A stretch of 64,000 nt of DNA from Pseudomonas sp. ADAK13 (GCF_012935715.1 NZ_CP052860.1:6324001-6388000), one strand, 5' to 3'; numbered from the stretch's first letter, positions 38,348-47,495 are shown. The notes: generated from the letters alone by a model not told the origin. Program-made: numbers and translations.

Positions 38348-39071
38348 AGCCGGGCATCCTCAGGCGCGCTTCCAGCCAGCGCCCCACACAATTGACGGTA
38401 AAGCTCAGCAAGCCGAAAAAGCTCAGGATCAAAATCATCAGTTCCAGCACGTTGTCGCTCTGGGTCCAGATCATGATCGAGGCGTAAGTGATATCGCCCA
38501 CGGCAATGGCCGAGGCCACGGCGGTCATTTTCACCAGGTCGATCAGGTTGTTGATCAGCGACGGCAACGCAAAGCGCAAGGCCAACGGCAACTGCACGTT
38601 CCACAGCAGCTGGCGGCTGCTGAAGGCCAGGGAACTGGCGGCTTCCAGCGTCACCGCGGGCACCGCCTCGATGCCGGCGCGCAGGGCTTCGGCGTGAAAC
38701 GCGCCTTTATGCAGGGAGATCACGATCACCACCCAGGCAAACGGCGTCAGCGGGTTGGCTGCGCCGACCGCCTGGGTCAGCAGCATGTTCAACACCAGGA
38801 ACGCGCAGTACAGCTGCACCAGGGTCGGGGTGTTGCGGGTGACTTCGATAAACACCCGCGCCGGCTTGGCCAGCCATGGGTTGCCCGAGGTCAGCAGCGC
38901 CGCCAGGCTGATCCCGGCCAGCAGGCTGCCGACGATGGTGAACAGGCACAACAACACGGTGGTCAACGCGCCCTGCGCCAGGGTGCCACGCTGATAGGCA
39001 TCCAGCAGGAAGTTGTAGTTGAGGCCGATGCCGGCGGCCCAGTGCACAAACATCTCCAGCCAATGACTCAT
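38337..39071 (-). CDS. Amino acid ABC transporter permease
   Basis: The partner permease of 244 residues. The N-terminus (GIGLNYNFLLDAYQRG) precedes the first helix (TTVLLCLFTIVGSLLAG). The EAA loop is EAASSLAFSSRQLLWNVQLP. The start overlaps the aminotransferase stop by four bases. It belongs to the polar amino acid uptake (PAAT) family. Together with the second permease, the ATPase and one or both binding proteins it imports the pathway substrate. Confidence 0.93.
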   Translation of the reverse strand: MSHWLEMFVHWAAGIGLNYNFLLDAYQRGTLAQGALTTVLLCLFTIVGSLLAGISLAALLTSGNPWLAKPARVFIEVTRNTPTLVQLYCAFLVLNMLLTQAVGAANPLTPFAWVVIVISLHKGAFHAEALRAGIEAVPAVTLEAASSLAFSSRQLLWNVQLPLALRFALPSLINNLIDLVKMTAVASAIAVGDITYASIMIWTQSDNVLELMILILSFFGLLSFTVNCVGRWLEARLRMPGYGH

Positions 39072-40279
39072 TCGACGCCCCGCAACTTGCCGCAGGCGAC
39101 CGCGATACGGCGGCCGGCCTCGGCCACGCTGTCAGTCGCCGTGGCGATGGACAGGCGAAACCACGGCGACAGGCCATAAGCACTGCCCGCCACACCGGCG
39201 ACGCCCTCCTCCAACAAGTACGCGACGACATCGCCGTCATCCTTCAACGGCTGACCGTCCGGGCGGTAGCGGCCGAGCAGACCGGCGCAGCGCACAAACA
39301 CGAAGAACCCGCCTTGAGGCTCAAGCACCTCCAGGCCGTCGACGGTGCCGAGGGCCATCATCAGCAGGTCCCGACGCAGTTGATAGGCCGCCACCTGCTC
39401 GACCAAGAAGCCCAGCCCGCCGGTGAAGGCGGCCAACGCGGCGGCCTGCCCGACGGAAGACGCACCGGAGGTGGATTGGGATTGCACCACCGCCATGGCG
39501 TTGGTCAGGGTCTGCGGCCCGGCGCCGAAGCCGATGCGCCAGCCTGTCATGGCGTAGGTCTTGGACACGCCGCCCACCAACAGGCAGCGGTCCTGCAAAT
39601 CCGGCGCGACGTTCAGCAGGCTCTGGGCCGGGCGACCGTCGAAGCGGATGTGTTCGTAGAGTTCATCCAGCAGCACCAGCACCTGGGGATGGCGACGCAA
39701 CACCTCGGCCAGCGCTTGCAGTTCAGCTTCGCTGTAGACAGCACCGCTTGGGTTGCCCGGGCCGTTCAGGATCAGCCAGCGGGTGCGCTCGTTGATGTGC
39801 TGCTCGAGTTGCGCCGGCAGCAACTTGCAGCCCTGCTCCAGCCCGCACTCGATAAACACCGGTTCGCCACCGTTGAAGCGCACGCTGTCGGGGAACGACG
39901 GCCAATACGGCGTGGGTACCAGCACTTGATCGCCGTCGTCGAGGGTGGCGGCGAAGGCGTTGAAGATGATCTGTTTCGCGCCGTTGGCGATCACGATGCT
40001 GGGCAGCGAATAGTCGAGGTGGTTTTCTTCGGCCAGCTTGCGCTGCACCGCCACGCGCAAGGCTTTTACCCCGGGTGTCGGCGTGTATTTGGTGGCGCCC
40101 GCGGCGATGGCGGCGTAGGCAGCTTGCTTGATGTGCTCCGGGGTATCGAAATCCGGCTCGCCGGTGGTCAGGTCAAGAATGTCGCGGCCGGCGTCACGCA
40201 GTTCCGTGGCGCGGGACTTGGCTGCCGCGTTGGCCGACAGCGACACCCGCTGCACGCGCCTGGACAGGCGAACGGTCAT
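39068..40279 (-). CDS. Class I/II PLP aminotransferase
   Basis: A 403-residue aspartate-aminotransferase-like enzyme of fold type I. It has TTGEPDFDTPEHI near the N-terminus, NGPGNPSGAVY for the PLP ring, Asp in LVLLDELYEH, the Schiff-base lysine in GGVSKTYAMTGWRIG, and the substrate-carboxylate Arg in FRLSIATA. It is coupled by four-base overlaps to the FAD-linked dehydrogenase before it and the permease after it. A 2-hydroxyacid dehydrogenase followed by an aminotransferase could convert a sulfur-containing 2-hydroxy acid into the amino acid used by the C-S lyase, or run the reverse keto-acid exchange. Specificity is inferred only from context. Confidence 0.93.
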   Translation of the reverse strand: MTVRLSRRVQRVSLSANAAAKSRATELRDAGRDILDLTTGEPDFDTPEHIKQAAYAAIAAGATKYTPTPGVKALRVAVQRKLAEENHLDYSLPSIVIANGAKQIIFNAFAATLDDGDQVLVPTPYWPSFPDSVRFNGGEPVFIECGLEQGCKLLPAQLEQHINERTRWLILNGPGNPSGAVYSEAELQALAEVLRRHPQVLVLLDELYEHIRFDGRPAQSLLNVAPDLQDRCLLVGGVSKTYAMTGWRIGFGAGPQTLTNAMAVVQSQSTSGASSVGQAAALAAFTGGLGFLVEQVAAYQLRRDLLMMALGTVDGLEVLEPQGGFFVFVRCAGLLGRYRPDGQPLKDDGDVVAYLLEEGVAGVAGSAYGLSPWFRLSIATATDSVAEAGRRIAVACGKLRGVE

Positions 40280-41697
40280 GGCTGCACCTCCAGGACTTTG
40301 CCCGGGTTGAGCAGGTTTTTCGGGTCGAGGGCGCGTTTGATGCGGCGCATCAGGTCCAGCTCCACCGGGCTTTTGTAGCGGCCCAGCATGCCGACCTTGC
40401 GCTGGCCAATCCCGTGCTCGGCGCTGATAGAGCCGCCGTGGGCGTGGGCGCTGTCGTGCACCAGCAGGCTCAGTTCGGCGTAGTTGCGCATGTGCTCATC
40501 CACCGTCGAGTCCAGCGGATGGGCAACGTTGTAATGCAGGTTGCCGTCCCCCAGGTGCCCGAAGGTGAAGTTGCGCACCCCGGGAAAATGCGCCTGCAAC
40601 AGCGCATCGGTATGGGCGACGAAGGCGACGATTTGCGAGATGGGCACCGAGATGTCGTGCTTCATATTGCGCCCGGCGCGCTTCTGCGCCTCGCTCATGT
40701 TTTCGCGCAGCAGCCACAGGGCTTCGCTTTGCGCCAGGCTTTCGGCGATCAGTGCATCGGCCAGTAATGACTGTTCGAAGGCTTCACCGAGGACGGTTTC
40801 GAAGGCTTCACGGGCGTGGGCTTCGCCGTGGTTATCCGACAGCTCCAACAAGGCGAACCAGGGCTGGCTGGCTTTCAGGAACGGTTGCGGGCCTTCGGGA
40901 AACTGTTCGCGCAGCAGCGCCAGGCAATCGGCGCTGAGCAGTTCGAACGCAGTGAGATTCGCACCGAAACCGGCGCGGGCATGGGACAGGAATGCAACCG
41001 CCTGGGCCAGCTCATCAAAGGCCAGCAGCGCAGTAGCCTGGGCCTTGGGCAACGGGAACAGCTTCAGTGTCGCGGCAGTGATAATCCCGAGGGTGCCTTC
41101 GCTGCCGACGTACAAATCCCGCAGGTCATAGCCGGTGTTGTCCTTGCGCAAACCGCGCAGGCCGTTCCAGATTTCGCCTTCGGCGGTCACCACTTCCAGG
41201 CCCAGGGTCAGCTCGCGGGTATTGCCATAACGCAGCACGGCAGTACCGCCGGCATTGGTGCCGAGGTTGCCCCCAAGGGTGCAGCTGCCTTCGGCGCCCA
41301 AGCTCAGCGGAAACAGTCGGCCGGCTTCACGGGCCACATCCTGGACGTTTTGCAGGATGCAGCCGGCTTCGACGGTCAGGGTGTCGTTATCGGTGTCGAT
41401 CACGCGGACCCGGTTCATGCGGTCGAGCAACAGCAATACCGCGCGGCCACTGGCGTCCGGTGTGGCGCCTGCCATCAGGCCGGTGTTGCCGCCCTGGACG
41501 ACAATGGGCGCCTCCAGGGCCACACACGCACGCACCACGGCGGCGACTTCTTCGGTATTGGCCGGGTGCACCACCGCGACTACCTGACCGGTGTAGCGGC
41601 CCTGTTTGTCGGTGAGGTACTGGGCAGCCTCGTCACTGCGCTGCACGTGGGCGGTGCCGAGCAGTTGTTGCAGGGTGGCAAATAGCGGTTCACTCAT
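40276..41697 (-). CDS. FAD-linked D-2-hydroxyacid dehydrogenase (GlcD/D2HGDH type)
   Basis: A VAO-family flavoprotein of 473 residues. The FAD-binding part has VVQGGNTGLMAGATPD and LGGNLGTNAGGTAVLRYGN. The C-terminal catalytic part has GHLGDGNLHYNVAHP, which in D-lactate and D-2-hydroxyglutarate dehydrogenases binds metal and substrate, and GSISAEHGIGQRK. Oxidation of a D-2-hydroxy acid to the 2-keto acid is the family reaction, with electrons passed to a flavoprotein or quinone. The start at MSEPLFATLQ overlaps the second binding-protein gene by eight bases; ATG 41712 is an in-frame alternative. The substrate in this sulfur-linked operon is unknown. Confidence 0.9.
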   Translation of the reverse strand: MSEPLFATLQQLLGTAHVQRSDEAAQYLTDKQGRYTGQVVAVVHPANTEEVAAVVRACVALEAPIVVQGGNTGLMAGATPDASGRAVLLLLDRMNRVRVIDTDNDTLTVEAGCILQNVQDVAREAGRLFPLSLGAEGSCTLGGNLGTNAGGTAVLRYGNTRELTLGLEVVTAEGEIWNGLRGLRKDNTGYDLRDLYVGSEGTLGIITAATLKLFPLPKAQATALLAFDELAQAVAFLSHARAGFGANLTAFELLSADCLALLREQFPEGPQPFLKASQPWFALLELSDNHGEAHAREAFETVLGEAFEQSLLADALIAESLAQSEALWLLRENMSEAQKRAGRNMKHDISVPISQIVAFVAHTDALLQAHFPGVRNFTFGHLGDGNLHYNVAHPLDSTVDEHMRNYAELSLLVHDSAHAHGGSISAEHGIGQRKVGMLGRYKSPVELDLMRRIKRALDPKNLLNPGKVLEVQP

Positions 41698-42496
41698 GGC
41701 TGTACTGCTCATGCAAATCACGCAGGGCTTGGGACGGCGCCATGCCGGTGCGTTCGCCGAGCGCAATCAACCAGCCGCTGCGGTGCCAGTCGCGCACGAT
41801 GGCGTCGAGCCTGGCCTGGGTATCGTGTTCGCCCTTGCGGATCCAGATCACCGATTTGGAAGGGATCAGATCTCCCGGCAACGGGATCTCATAGCCGGAC
41901 CATTCGGCATCGTCCAGCAACGCGTGCATGGTCGGGCTGACGTGCACCGCCGCCACGCAGCCATTGCCACGCAACGACAACAGGGATTCAGACTGGCTGC
42001 GGAACGCCTTGATCTGCGCGCCGTAGGTTTCCTGCAACGGCTTGATGAAGTTGCTGCCCTGGGACACGCACACCGGCTTGTCCTTGAGGTCGGCCCACTG
42101 GGTGATGCCGGCGCCTTTGCGGATCAACGCCGCGCCGCCGACTTCTTCATAGGGCGTGGGCACGTAGTCGAGAATCTCGGCGCGCTCGTCGGTGTACTGC
42201 ATGTTGGCAATCAGCACATCGACCTTGCCTTGCTGCAGGAACTGCACGCGGTTGGGGGCCAGTACCGAAACGGTCTTGGTCTCCACACCCAGCGCCTGTC
42301 CGAGGCCCTTGGCCAACTCCACGTTGTAGCCCAGGTGTTCGCCGGTCTTGGGGTCGATGGTGCCAAACGGCGGGCCGCTGAGAATCACGCCGACGCTGAT
42401 GGTGTGGCGTTGCTGGATCTTGTCGAGGGTGGCGTCGGCGTGGGCCAGGCTTGCGCACAGGGCCAGGCCGAGAACGGTCAGGGATTTCAATCGCAT
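41690..42496 (-). CDS. Periplasmic amino acid-binding protein (second of a tandem pair)
   Basis: A 268-residue family 3 solute-binding protein with a signal peptide (LKSLTVLGLALCASLAHA) followed by DATLDKIQQRHTISVGV. Two lobes are visible, with FLQQGKVDVLIANMQYTDER and Cys residues in KPVCVSQGSNF and GNGCVAAVH that could pair in the periplasm. It starts two bases after the stop of its paralogue (TGAGCATG). The two proteins share long stretches (DATLDKIQQRH, NRVQFLQQGKVD), so they arose by duplication and may bind different ligands for the same permease. Confidence 0.93.
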   Translation of the reverse strand: MRLKSLTVLGLALCASLAHADATLDKIQQRHTISVGVILSGPPFGTIDPKTGEHLGYNVELAKGLGQALGVETKTVSVLAPNRVQFLQQGKVDVLIANMQYTDERAEILDYVPTPYEEVGGAALIRKGAGITQWADLKDKPVCVSQGSNFIKPLQETYGAQIKAFRSQSESLLSLRGNGCVAAVHVSPTMHALLDDAEWSGYEIPLPGDLIPSKSVIWIRKGEHDTQARLDAIVRDWHRSGWLIALGERTGMAPSQALRDLHEQYSHE

Positions 42497-42498
42497 GC

Positions 42499-43335
42499 TC
42501 AGGCGCCCTTGAACTGTTTCTGCAACTCCACCAGCGCCGGGGAAGCCGGGGTGATGTGGTTGCGGGTCTGGGCGTCGATCAGCCAGCCGCTGCGGTGCAG
42601 TTCCTTGACGATCGGGTCGAGTCTGGCCTGGGTGTCGCTCTCGCCACGGCGAGTCCAGATCACCGACGGTGCGGGATTCAACTCGGGGCTGAGGGTGCGG
42701 TAATCCTTCCATTCCGCGCTGTCGTTGATCAGCGGGTTGACCAGCGTGGAGTCATGCACGGCGGCGACGCAGTTGTTGCCACGCAGGGCCAACAGGGATT
42801 CGGAGGAGCTTTTGAAGGCCTTGATCTGCGCGCCGAGCTCGGTGAGCGGCTTCACGTAGCTGCTGCCCTGAGAGGTGCACACCGGCTGGTCCTTGAGGTC
42901 TGCCCAGCGGGTGATCTTGCTGTCCTTGAGCACCGCTGCGGTGCCGCCGATCTTGTAGAACGGGGTCGGCACGAAACCGAGGATGTCGCCACGCTCGGCG
43001 GTCCACTCCATATTCGCGATCAGCAGGTCGACCTTGCCCTGTTGCAGGAACTGCACGCGGTTGGCCGGCAATACCGGCACCAGTTGCACTTCGGCGCCCA
43101 ACTGACGGCCCAGCTCGTTGGCCAGGTCGACGTTCAAGCCCTTGGGCTTCTGGGTAGTAGGGTCGATACCGCCAAACGGCCCGCCGGAGAGCAGCACGCC
43201 GACCACCAGCACATGGCGCTGCTGGATCTTGTCCAGGGTCGCATCGGCCTGAGCCACCACGCTGCCGCCCAGGGCAATCAATGCGCCCAGGACCACAGGC
43301 AACCTTCGTTTTACCGCCGCGCGCACAAAACCCAT
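42499..43335 (-). CDS. Periplasmic amino acid-binding protein (first of a tandem pair)
   Basis: A 278-residue family 3 solute-binding protein and the first gene of the ten-gene operon. A signal peptide (LPVVLGALIALGGSVVAQA) precedes DATLDKIQQRHVLVVGV. The ligand-lobe stretch FLQQGKVDLLIANMEWTAER and the cysteines in QPVCTSQGSSY and GNNCVAAVHD match the second copy. AGGGGAG lies five bases before the ATG. The 234 to 240 bases upstream, shared with the divergent LysR gene, contain AT-rich DNA and inverted repeats and should hold the operon promoter and operator. Confidence 0.93.
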   Translation of the reverse strand: MGFVRAAVKRRLPVVLGALIALGGSVVAQADATLDKIQQRHVLVVGVLLSGGPFGGIDPTTQKPKGLNVDLANELGRQLGAEVQLVPVLPANRVQFLQQGKVDLLIANMEWTAERGDILGFVPTPFYKIGGTAAVLKDSKITRWADLKDQPVCTSQGSSYVKPLTELGAQIKAFKSSSESLLALRGNNCVAAVHDSTLVNPLINDSAEWKDYRTLSPELNPAPSVIWTRRGESDTQARLDPIVKELHRSGWLIDAQTRNHITPASPALVELQKQFKGA

Positions 43336-43443
43336 GGAACTCCCCTCATTAGCGATCGGCGTACCCCGACCTGATGTGGGGGCATGCTAGGGAGAGTGCC
43401 GGGGTAACGGAAATTCAAATATCTAATATCGTTATAACTTCCC

Positions 43444-43475
43444 GTATATGGACGCGCTGCTTTTTGGCCATATAC
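43444..43475. promoter_or_regulatory. Inverted repeat in the LysR/operon intergenic region
   Basis: GTATATGG and CCATATAC are perfect inverted copies 16 bases apart, within an AT-rich stretch that also contains the palindrome GTTATAAC at 43431-43438. The region separates the divergent LysR gene from the ten-gene operon. It is the natural place for a LysR operator; which of the two dyads is used cannot be told. Confidence 0.5.
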
Positions 43476-43575
43476 TCGAAATCATTAGCTCTCGTAAAAA
43501 TTCGACGCGACAAAACATAAACATCTGTAATGTTTATCTTCGCACCCTTGATATAAAAAACGCCCTGGAATGGCC

Positions 43576-44436
43576 ATGTCGACCCTCGATCTCGAACTGC
43601 TCCGCACCTTTATTGCCGTGGTCGACCACCACAGCTTTGCCGAAGCCGGCACCCATCTGGCACGCACGCAATCCTCCGTCACCCAGCATATGCAGCGCCT
43701 CGAACAGCAAGTGGGGGTCAGCCTGTTTGAGAAACGCGGCCGGCAAAAACAGCTGACGGAACCCGGCTTGCAGTTATTGCGGCATGCGCGGCAGATGCTG
43801 TCGCTGAATGACGAGGCGCTTAATTCCCTGCGGGAAAGCAGCCTCAGCGGCGTGCTGCGCATCGGCTCGCCCCATGACATCGCCGACACCATCCTGCCGC
43901 CGATCCTCAGCCACATCGCCCGTTCGGCGCCGCGCCTGCGCCTGGAAATCGACGTGGGCCGCAGCCCGTTCCTGATGGATGACTTGCACCGGGGCAAGGT
44001 CGACATGGTGATTTCCACCCGCGCCGACGCCAACCTGGAAGGCTTTGCGTTGCGCACTTCGCCGGTGTGGTGGATCTGTTCGGCGCAATACATTCATTCG
44101 CCGAGCGAACCGCTGCCGCTGATTCTGGTGGATGAGCCGAGTATCTATCGACGTTATGCCCTGGAGGCGCTGGAACGGGCGAATATCCCGTGGCGCCAGG
44201 CGTATCTGGCGTCGAACCTGATCGGGATCAAGGCCGCCACCCGCGCAGGGCTGGGCGTGACCCCACGGAGTATGGAAATGCTCGGGCCGGACATGCGGGT
44301 ATTGGGGGAAAACGATGGGCTGCCGAGGATGCCAGAGGTGACGTATTACCTGTGGATCCGCCCGAACACGGCGAACCCGATTGCGCGCAAGGCGTATGAC
44401 TTGATCAGGGCCAGCCAGGGGCTGGCACTGGGGTGA
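43576..44436 (+). CDS. LysR-type regulator divergent from the sulfur operon
   Basis: A 286-residue LysR regulator. The N-terminal helix-turn-helix reads LDLELLRTFIAVVDHHSFAE, then THLARTQSSVTQHMQRLEQQ. A linker helix and the two-lobed effector domain follow (LRIGSPHDIADTILPP, VDMVISTRADANLEGFAL). ATG 43576 has GGA six bases upstream; ATG 43570 is two codons earlier and possible. Being divergent from a transport-plus-catabolism operon is the standard arrangement for control of that operon with the substrate or an intermediate as inducer. Its stop is only three bases from that of the convergent dnaQ. Confidence 0.93.
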   Translation: MSTLDLELLRTFIAVVDHHSFAEAGTHLARTQSSVTQHMQRLEQQVGVSLFEKRGRQKQLTEPGLQLLRHARQMLSLNDEALNSLRESSLSGVLRIGSPHDIADTILPPILSHIARSAPRLRLEIDVGRSPFLMDDLHRGKVDMVISTRADANLEGFALRTSPVWWICSAQYIHSPSEPLPLILVDEPSIYRRYALEALERANIPWRQAYLASNLIGIKAATRAGLGVTPRSMEMLGPDMRVLGENDGLPRMPEVTYYLWIRPNTANPIARKAYDLIRASQGLALG

Positions 44437-44439
44437 CGG

Positions 44440-45186
44440 TTATTGCTGGGTCAATTGGGTCCACAGCGCCGGGGCGCCGGCAGATTTGGCGATCGCCTCC
44501 AGACGCGCCGCGTGTTCGGCCATGTCCTGCTCACTGGCGCGAATGATCGTGGTGGGCTGGCGATCTGCTGGCAGGCGGCGGATTTCCGAAGGGCGATTGC
44601 CCGAGCCTTCTGCCGAGCCGTTGCCATCCGACGCGTTGCCGGCCAGGGACAGGCTGGTCTGGCCACCGGTCATGGTCAGGTAAACGTCGGCGAGAATCTC
44701 GGAGTCGAGCAAGGCGCCGTGGAGTTCACGACCGGAGTTGTCGACGCCATAGCGTTTGCACAATGCATCGAGGCTGTTGCGCTGGCCCGGGTGACGCTCA
44801 CGCGCCATCATCAGGGTATCGAGGATCGAGCAGTGCTGGGTAATGTCAGCCCGATCGGTCTGGCCCATCAGCGCAAATTCGTTGTTGATGAAGCCAACGT
44901 CGAACGCCGCGTTATGGATGATCAGCTGCGCGCCGTTGATGAACTCGAAGAACTCATCGGCCACTTCGGCAAACCGCGGCTTGCCCACCAGGAATTCGTT
45001 GGTGATGCCGTGGACGCCGATGGCGCCTTCATCACTTTCCCGATCCGGTTGCAGGTAGACGTGGAAGTGCCGGCCAGTGAGGCGGCGGCCCATCAGTTCG
45101 ACGCAGCCGATTTCAATGATCCGGTGGCCGTCGGTCACCGGCATGCCGGTGGTTTCGGTATCGAGTACAACAGATCGGATGGCCAT
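44440..45186 (-). CDS. dnaQ: DNA polymerase III epsilon subunit (proofreading exonuclease)
   Basis: The 3'-5' proofreading exonuclease of the replicative polymerase, 248 residues. DEDDh motifs are seen: Exo I VLDTETTG, Exo II HNAAFDVGFINNEF, and Exo III with the catalytic His and Asp in LHGALLDSEILAD. A Gly/Ser/Asn-rich flexible linker (about 180-200) leads to the C-terminal tail that binds the alpha subunit. It follows rnhA in the same direction with a gap of 64 bases. The gene set dnaQ-rnhA-methyltransferase-gloB-mltD is the same as in E. coli and P. aeruginosa. Confidence 0.97.
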   Translation of the reverse strand: MAIRSVVLDTETTGMPVTDGHRIIEIGCVELMGRRLTGRHFHVYLQPDRESDEGAIGVHGITNEFLVGKPRFAEVADEFFEFINGAQLIIHNAAFDVGFINNEFALMGQTDRADITQHCSILDTLMMARERHPGQRNSLDALCKRYGVDNSGRELHGALLDSEILADVYLTMTGGQTSLSLAGNASDGNGSAEGSGNRPSEIRRLPADRQPTTIIRASEQDMAEHAARLEAIAKSAGAPALWTQLTQQ

Positions 45187-45250
45187 CAGGGTTCAGCTCT
45201 CAACGGTTTGGTACATTTCAAGGGGCGGGATCTTAACACGTCAGCCGGCA

Positions 45251-45703
45251 TCAGCTCTGCTTGTAGCCGCGCACGTCATCCACGCCACGGTTGGCCAACT
45301 GGTCGGCCCGCTCGTTACCCGGGTGGCCGATGTGCCCGCGCACCCACTTCCAGGTGATGTTGTGGCGGTTGCATTGCTCATCAAGCAACTGCCACAGGTC
45401 GGCGTTTTTCACCGGTTCCTTGGCGGCGGTCTTCCAGCCGCGCTTCTTCCAGTTGACCATCCACTCGTTGATGCCTTTCATCACGTACTGGGAGTCGGTC
45501 ACTAGCAACACGTCACAACGACGCTTGAGCTCTTCAAGGCCGCGAATCGCGCCCATCAGCTCCATGCGGTTGTTGGTGGTGTTGGCCTCGCCGCCCCACA
45601 GTTCCTTCTCCACGCCCTTGCACACCAGCAAGGCGCCCCATCCGCCGGGACCGGGGTTGCCCTTGCAGGCGCCATCGGTGAAGAGTTCTACGCTATCGGT
45701 CAT
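45251..45703 (-). CDS. rnhA: Ribonuclease HI
   Basis: RNase HI cleaves RNA in RNA-DNA hybrids. The product has 150 residues with all four carboxylates visible: Asp in [16 protein letters not shown], Glu in [15 protein letters not shown], Asp in [13 protein letters not shown] and Asp in [10 protein letters not shown]. The basic handle region ([18 protein letters not shown]) is present, as in the E. coli enzyme. The start is placed at [10 protein letters not shown]; in-frame ATGs further upstream lie within a 15-base tandem repeat and lack better ribosome sites. Confidence 0.97.
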   Translation of the reverse strand: MTDSVELFTDGACKGNPGPGGWGALLVCKGVEKELWGGEANTTNNRMELMGAIRGLEELKRRCDVLLVTDSQYVMKGINEWMVNWKKRGWKTAAKEPVKNADLWQLLDEQCNRHNITWKWVRGHIGHPGNERADQLANRGVDDVRGYKQS

Positions 45704-45709
45704 TTCACT

Positions 45710-45739
45710 ATCCATCAAAGCGGGATCCATCAAAGCGGG
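45710..45739. repeat. Two tandem copies of a 15-base unit before rnhA
   Basis: The unit ATCCATCAAAGCGGG occurs twice head to tail, ending seven bases upstream of the rnhA start codon (reading rnhA on the minus strand). Read in the rnhA frame it encodes PALMD twice, each with an ATG, so copy number could alter the untranslated leader or create alternative starts. Confidence 0.85.
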
Positions 45740-45805
45740 TTGCCGATAATCGACCGACAAGGGCCCGAGGTCGAGAGGCTCGACCTGAAATCAAAAAAGG
45801 TAGGT

Positions 45806-46564
45806 TTACTGCTCGCTCTGCTTGCGATTGACCTTGGCCATCGGCATCGGCACCAGCTTGCCCATCGGTTCGCGGCGTACCTGGCGCACCGGGCGCAGGC
45901 CAACGACGATCTTGCGCGCCACCAACAGGTAGAAACCACCACCGGACAATTGCCAGGCACCGGCCCTGCGCTCCCAGCCGGCCAGCCGGCCCTGCCACTT
46001 GGCAGACGCAAGCGGCGGACGATAGCACCCGAAGCGGCGTTTCTCCAGCGCAAAGCCCAGCAGGTTCAACCAGTCGCCCACCCGCGACGGCGAGATACAG
46101 CGCGCCTGGCGCAGCCCGTCGTGGGCGAACACGTGGCGCAAACCCCAACTGCTCCAGGGGTTGATACCGATGATCAGCAAATGGCCACCTGGGCGCACAC
46201 TGCTGGCCGCTTCACGCAGCAAACCGTGGGGCGACAGGCAGAAATCCAGCCCATGCTGCAACACCACCACGTCGGCGGCATGCTCGCTCAACGGCCAGGC
46301 CTGCTCCTCGCACACGATTTCAACACCCGGCAACGGCGCCCCCAGGCGCACATTGCGTTGCACCTGAGGCGCCGACGGCGGGGTTTGTGCCGACGGACCG
46401 TAATGCACCAGGTAACCGCCAAAGAACCGGCCCAGCTCGTCTTCGAGCATGCGCCGCTCCTCATCCAGCAAAAATTGCCCGATAGGCCCGGACAGCCATT
46501 CACGGGCGGCACCGATCAGTGCCAGCCACTCGGGGTCGGCCTGGGCGAACGCTTTATCAGTCAT
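45806..46564 (-). CDS. SAM-dependent methyltransferase, YafS-like
   Basis: A class I methyltransferase of 252 residues lying between gloB and rnhA, the position of yafS in E. coli. The SAM-binding region is short ([20 protein letters not shown], then [17 protein letters not shown]), and a basic C-terminus ([16 protein letters not shown]) follows. ATG 46564 has GGAG seven bases upstream and is preferred to one four codons earlier. It is divergent from gloB across 65 bases. The substrate is not known for the family. Confidence 0.88.
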   Translation of the reverse strand: MTDKAFAQADPEWLALIGAAREWLSGPIGQFLLDEERRMLEDELGRFFGGYLVHYGPSAQTPPSAPQVQRNVRLGAPLPGVEIVCEEQAWPLSEHAADVVVLQHGLDFCLSPHGLLREAASSVRPGGHLLIIGINPWSSWGLRHVFAHDGLRQARCISPSRVGDWLNLLGFALEKRRFGCYRPPLASAKWQGRLAGWERRAGAWQLSGGGFYLLVARKIVVGLRPVRQVRREPMGKLVPMPMAKVNRKQSEQ

Positions 46565-46629
46565 TGCATTCTCCAACTCGCCAAGAAGTTCTAAGATGCA
46601 CCAATGTGTTCAGCTTGGCGAATCAAAGA

Positions 46630-47397
46630 ATGATACAGATCAGTGCCCTGCCCGCCTTCACCGATAACTACATCTGGTTGTTACAGGATCAGCCGAACAA
46701 GCGCTGCGCCGTGGTCGACCCCGGTGATGCCGCGCCCGTGCTGGCTTGGCTCCAGCAGCACCCCGACTGGACCCTCAGCGACATCCTGGTGACTCACCAT
46801 CACCATGATCATGTCGGCGGCGTCGAGCAACTTAAACGTGTTTCGGGCGCCACGGTCTACGGCCCGGCCAATGAAAAGATCCCGGCGCGGGACGTCGCAC
46901 TCCAGGATAACGACCGGATCAACGTGCTGGGCTGGGACTTCCAGGTGTTTGCCGTACCCGGCCACACCCTCGGCCATATCGCCTTTTATCACCAGGGCGT
47001 GCTGTTCTGTGGTGACACCCTGTTCGCCGCCGGTTGTGGCCGCCTGTTCGAAGGCACCCCGCAACAAATGCACACCTCCCTGGAGCGCCTCGCGGCATTG
47101 CCGGCGAACACGCTGGTGTACTGCACCCACGAATACACACAAAGCAACCTGAAATTCGCCCAGGCCGTGGAACCGCATAACGCGGATATCGCCGAACGGG
47201 TGGAGAACGTCCGGCAACTGCGGGCCAACGGCGAGATGACGCTGCCCTCGAACCTGGCCCTGGAAAAACTCACTAACCCTTTTTTGCGCACCTCTGAAAC
47301 ATCCGTTAAAGAAAAAGCGGACGAACGGAATGGCCGGGATAACCGGGCCGGGAGCGAGGTGTTTGCTAGCTTGAGGTCTTGGAAAGATACGTTCTAA
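46630..47397 (+). CDS. gloB: Hydroxyacylglutathione hydrolase (glyoxalase II)
   Basis: Glyoxalase II hydrolyses S-D-lactoylglutathione to D-lactate and glutathione, completing methylglyoxal detoxification. The product has 255 residues. It has the metallo-beta-lactamase motif [10 protein letters not shown], further ligands in [11 protein letters not shown] and [17 protein letters not shown], and the C-terminal helical domain with [13 protein letters not shown] that binds glutathione. The start at [10 protein letters not shown] is typical of GloB. It is followed by mltD after about 100 bases. Confidence 0.97.
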   Translation: MIQISALPAFTDNYIWLLQDQPNKRCAVVDPGDAAPVLAWLQQHPDWTLSDILVTHHHHDHVGGVEQLKRVSGATVYGPANEKIPARDVALQDNDRINVLGWDFQVFAVPGHTLGHIAFYHQGVLFCGDTLFAAGCGRLFEGTPQQMHTSLERLAALPANTLVYCTHEYTQSNLKFAQAVEPHNADIAERVENVRQLRANGEMTLPSNLALEKLTNPFLRTSETSVKEKADERNGRDNRAGSEVFASLRSWKDTF

Positions 47398-47495
47398 GCG
47401 CGCGGAATTTAGTACGGAATTTCTGAATGGTTGACCGCAACCCAAGCGCTTTCTAGAATCGCCCGACATTTTTGCCCGGAACTTACTTCCAGCCA

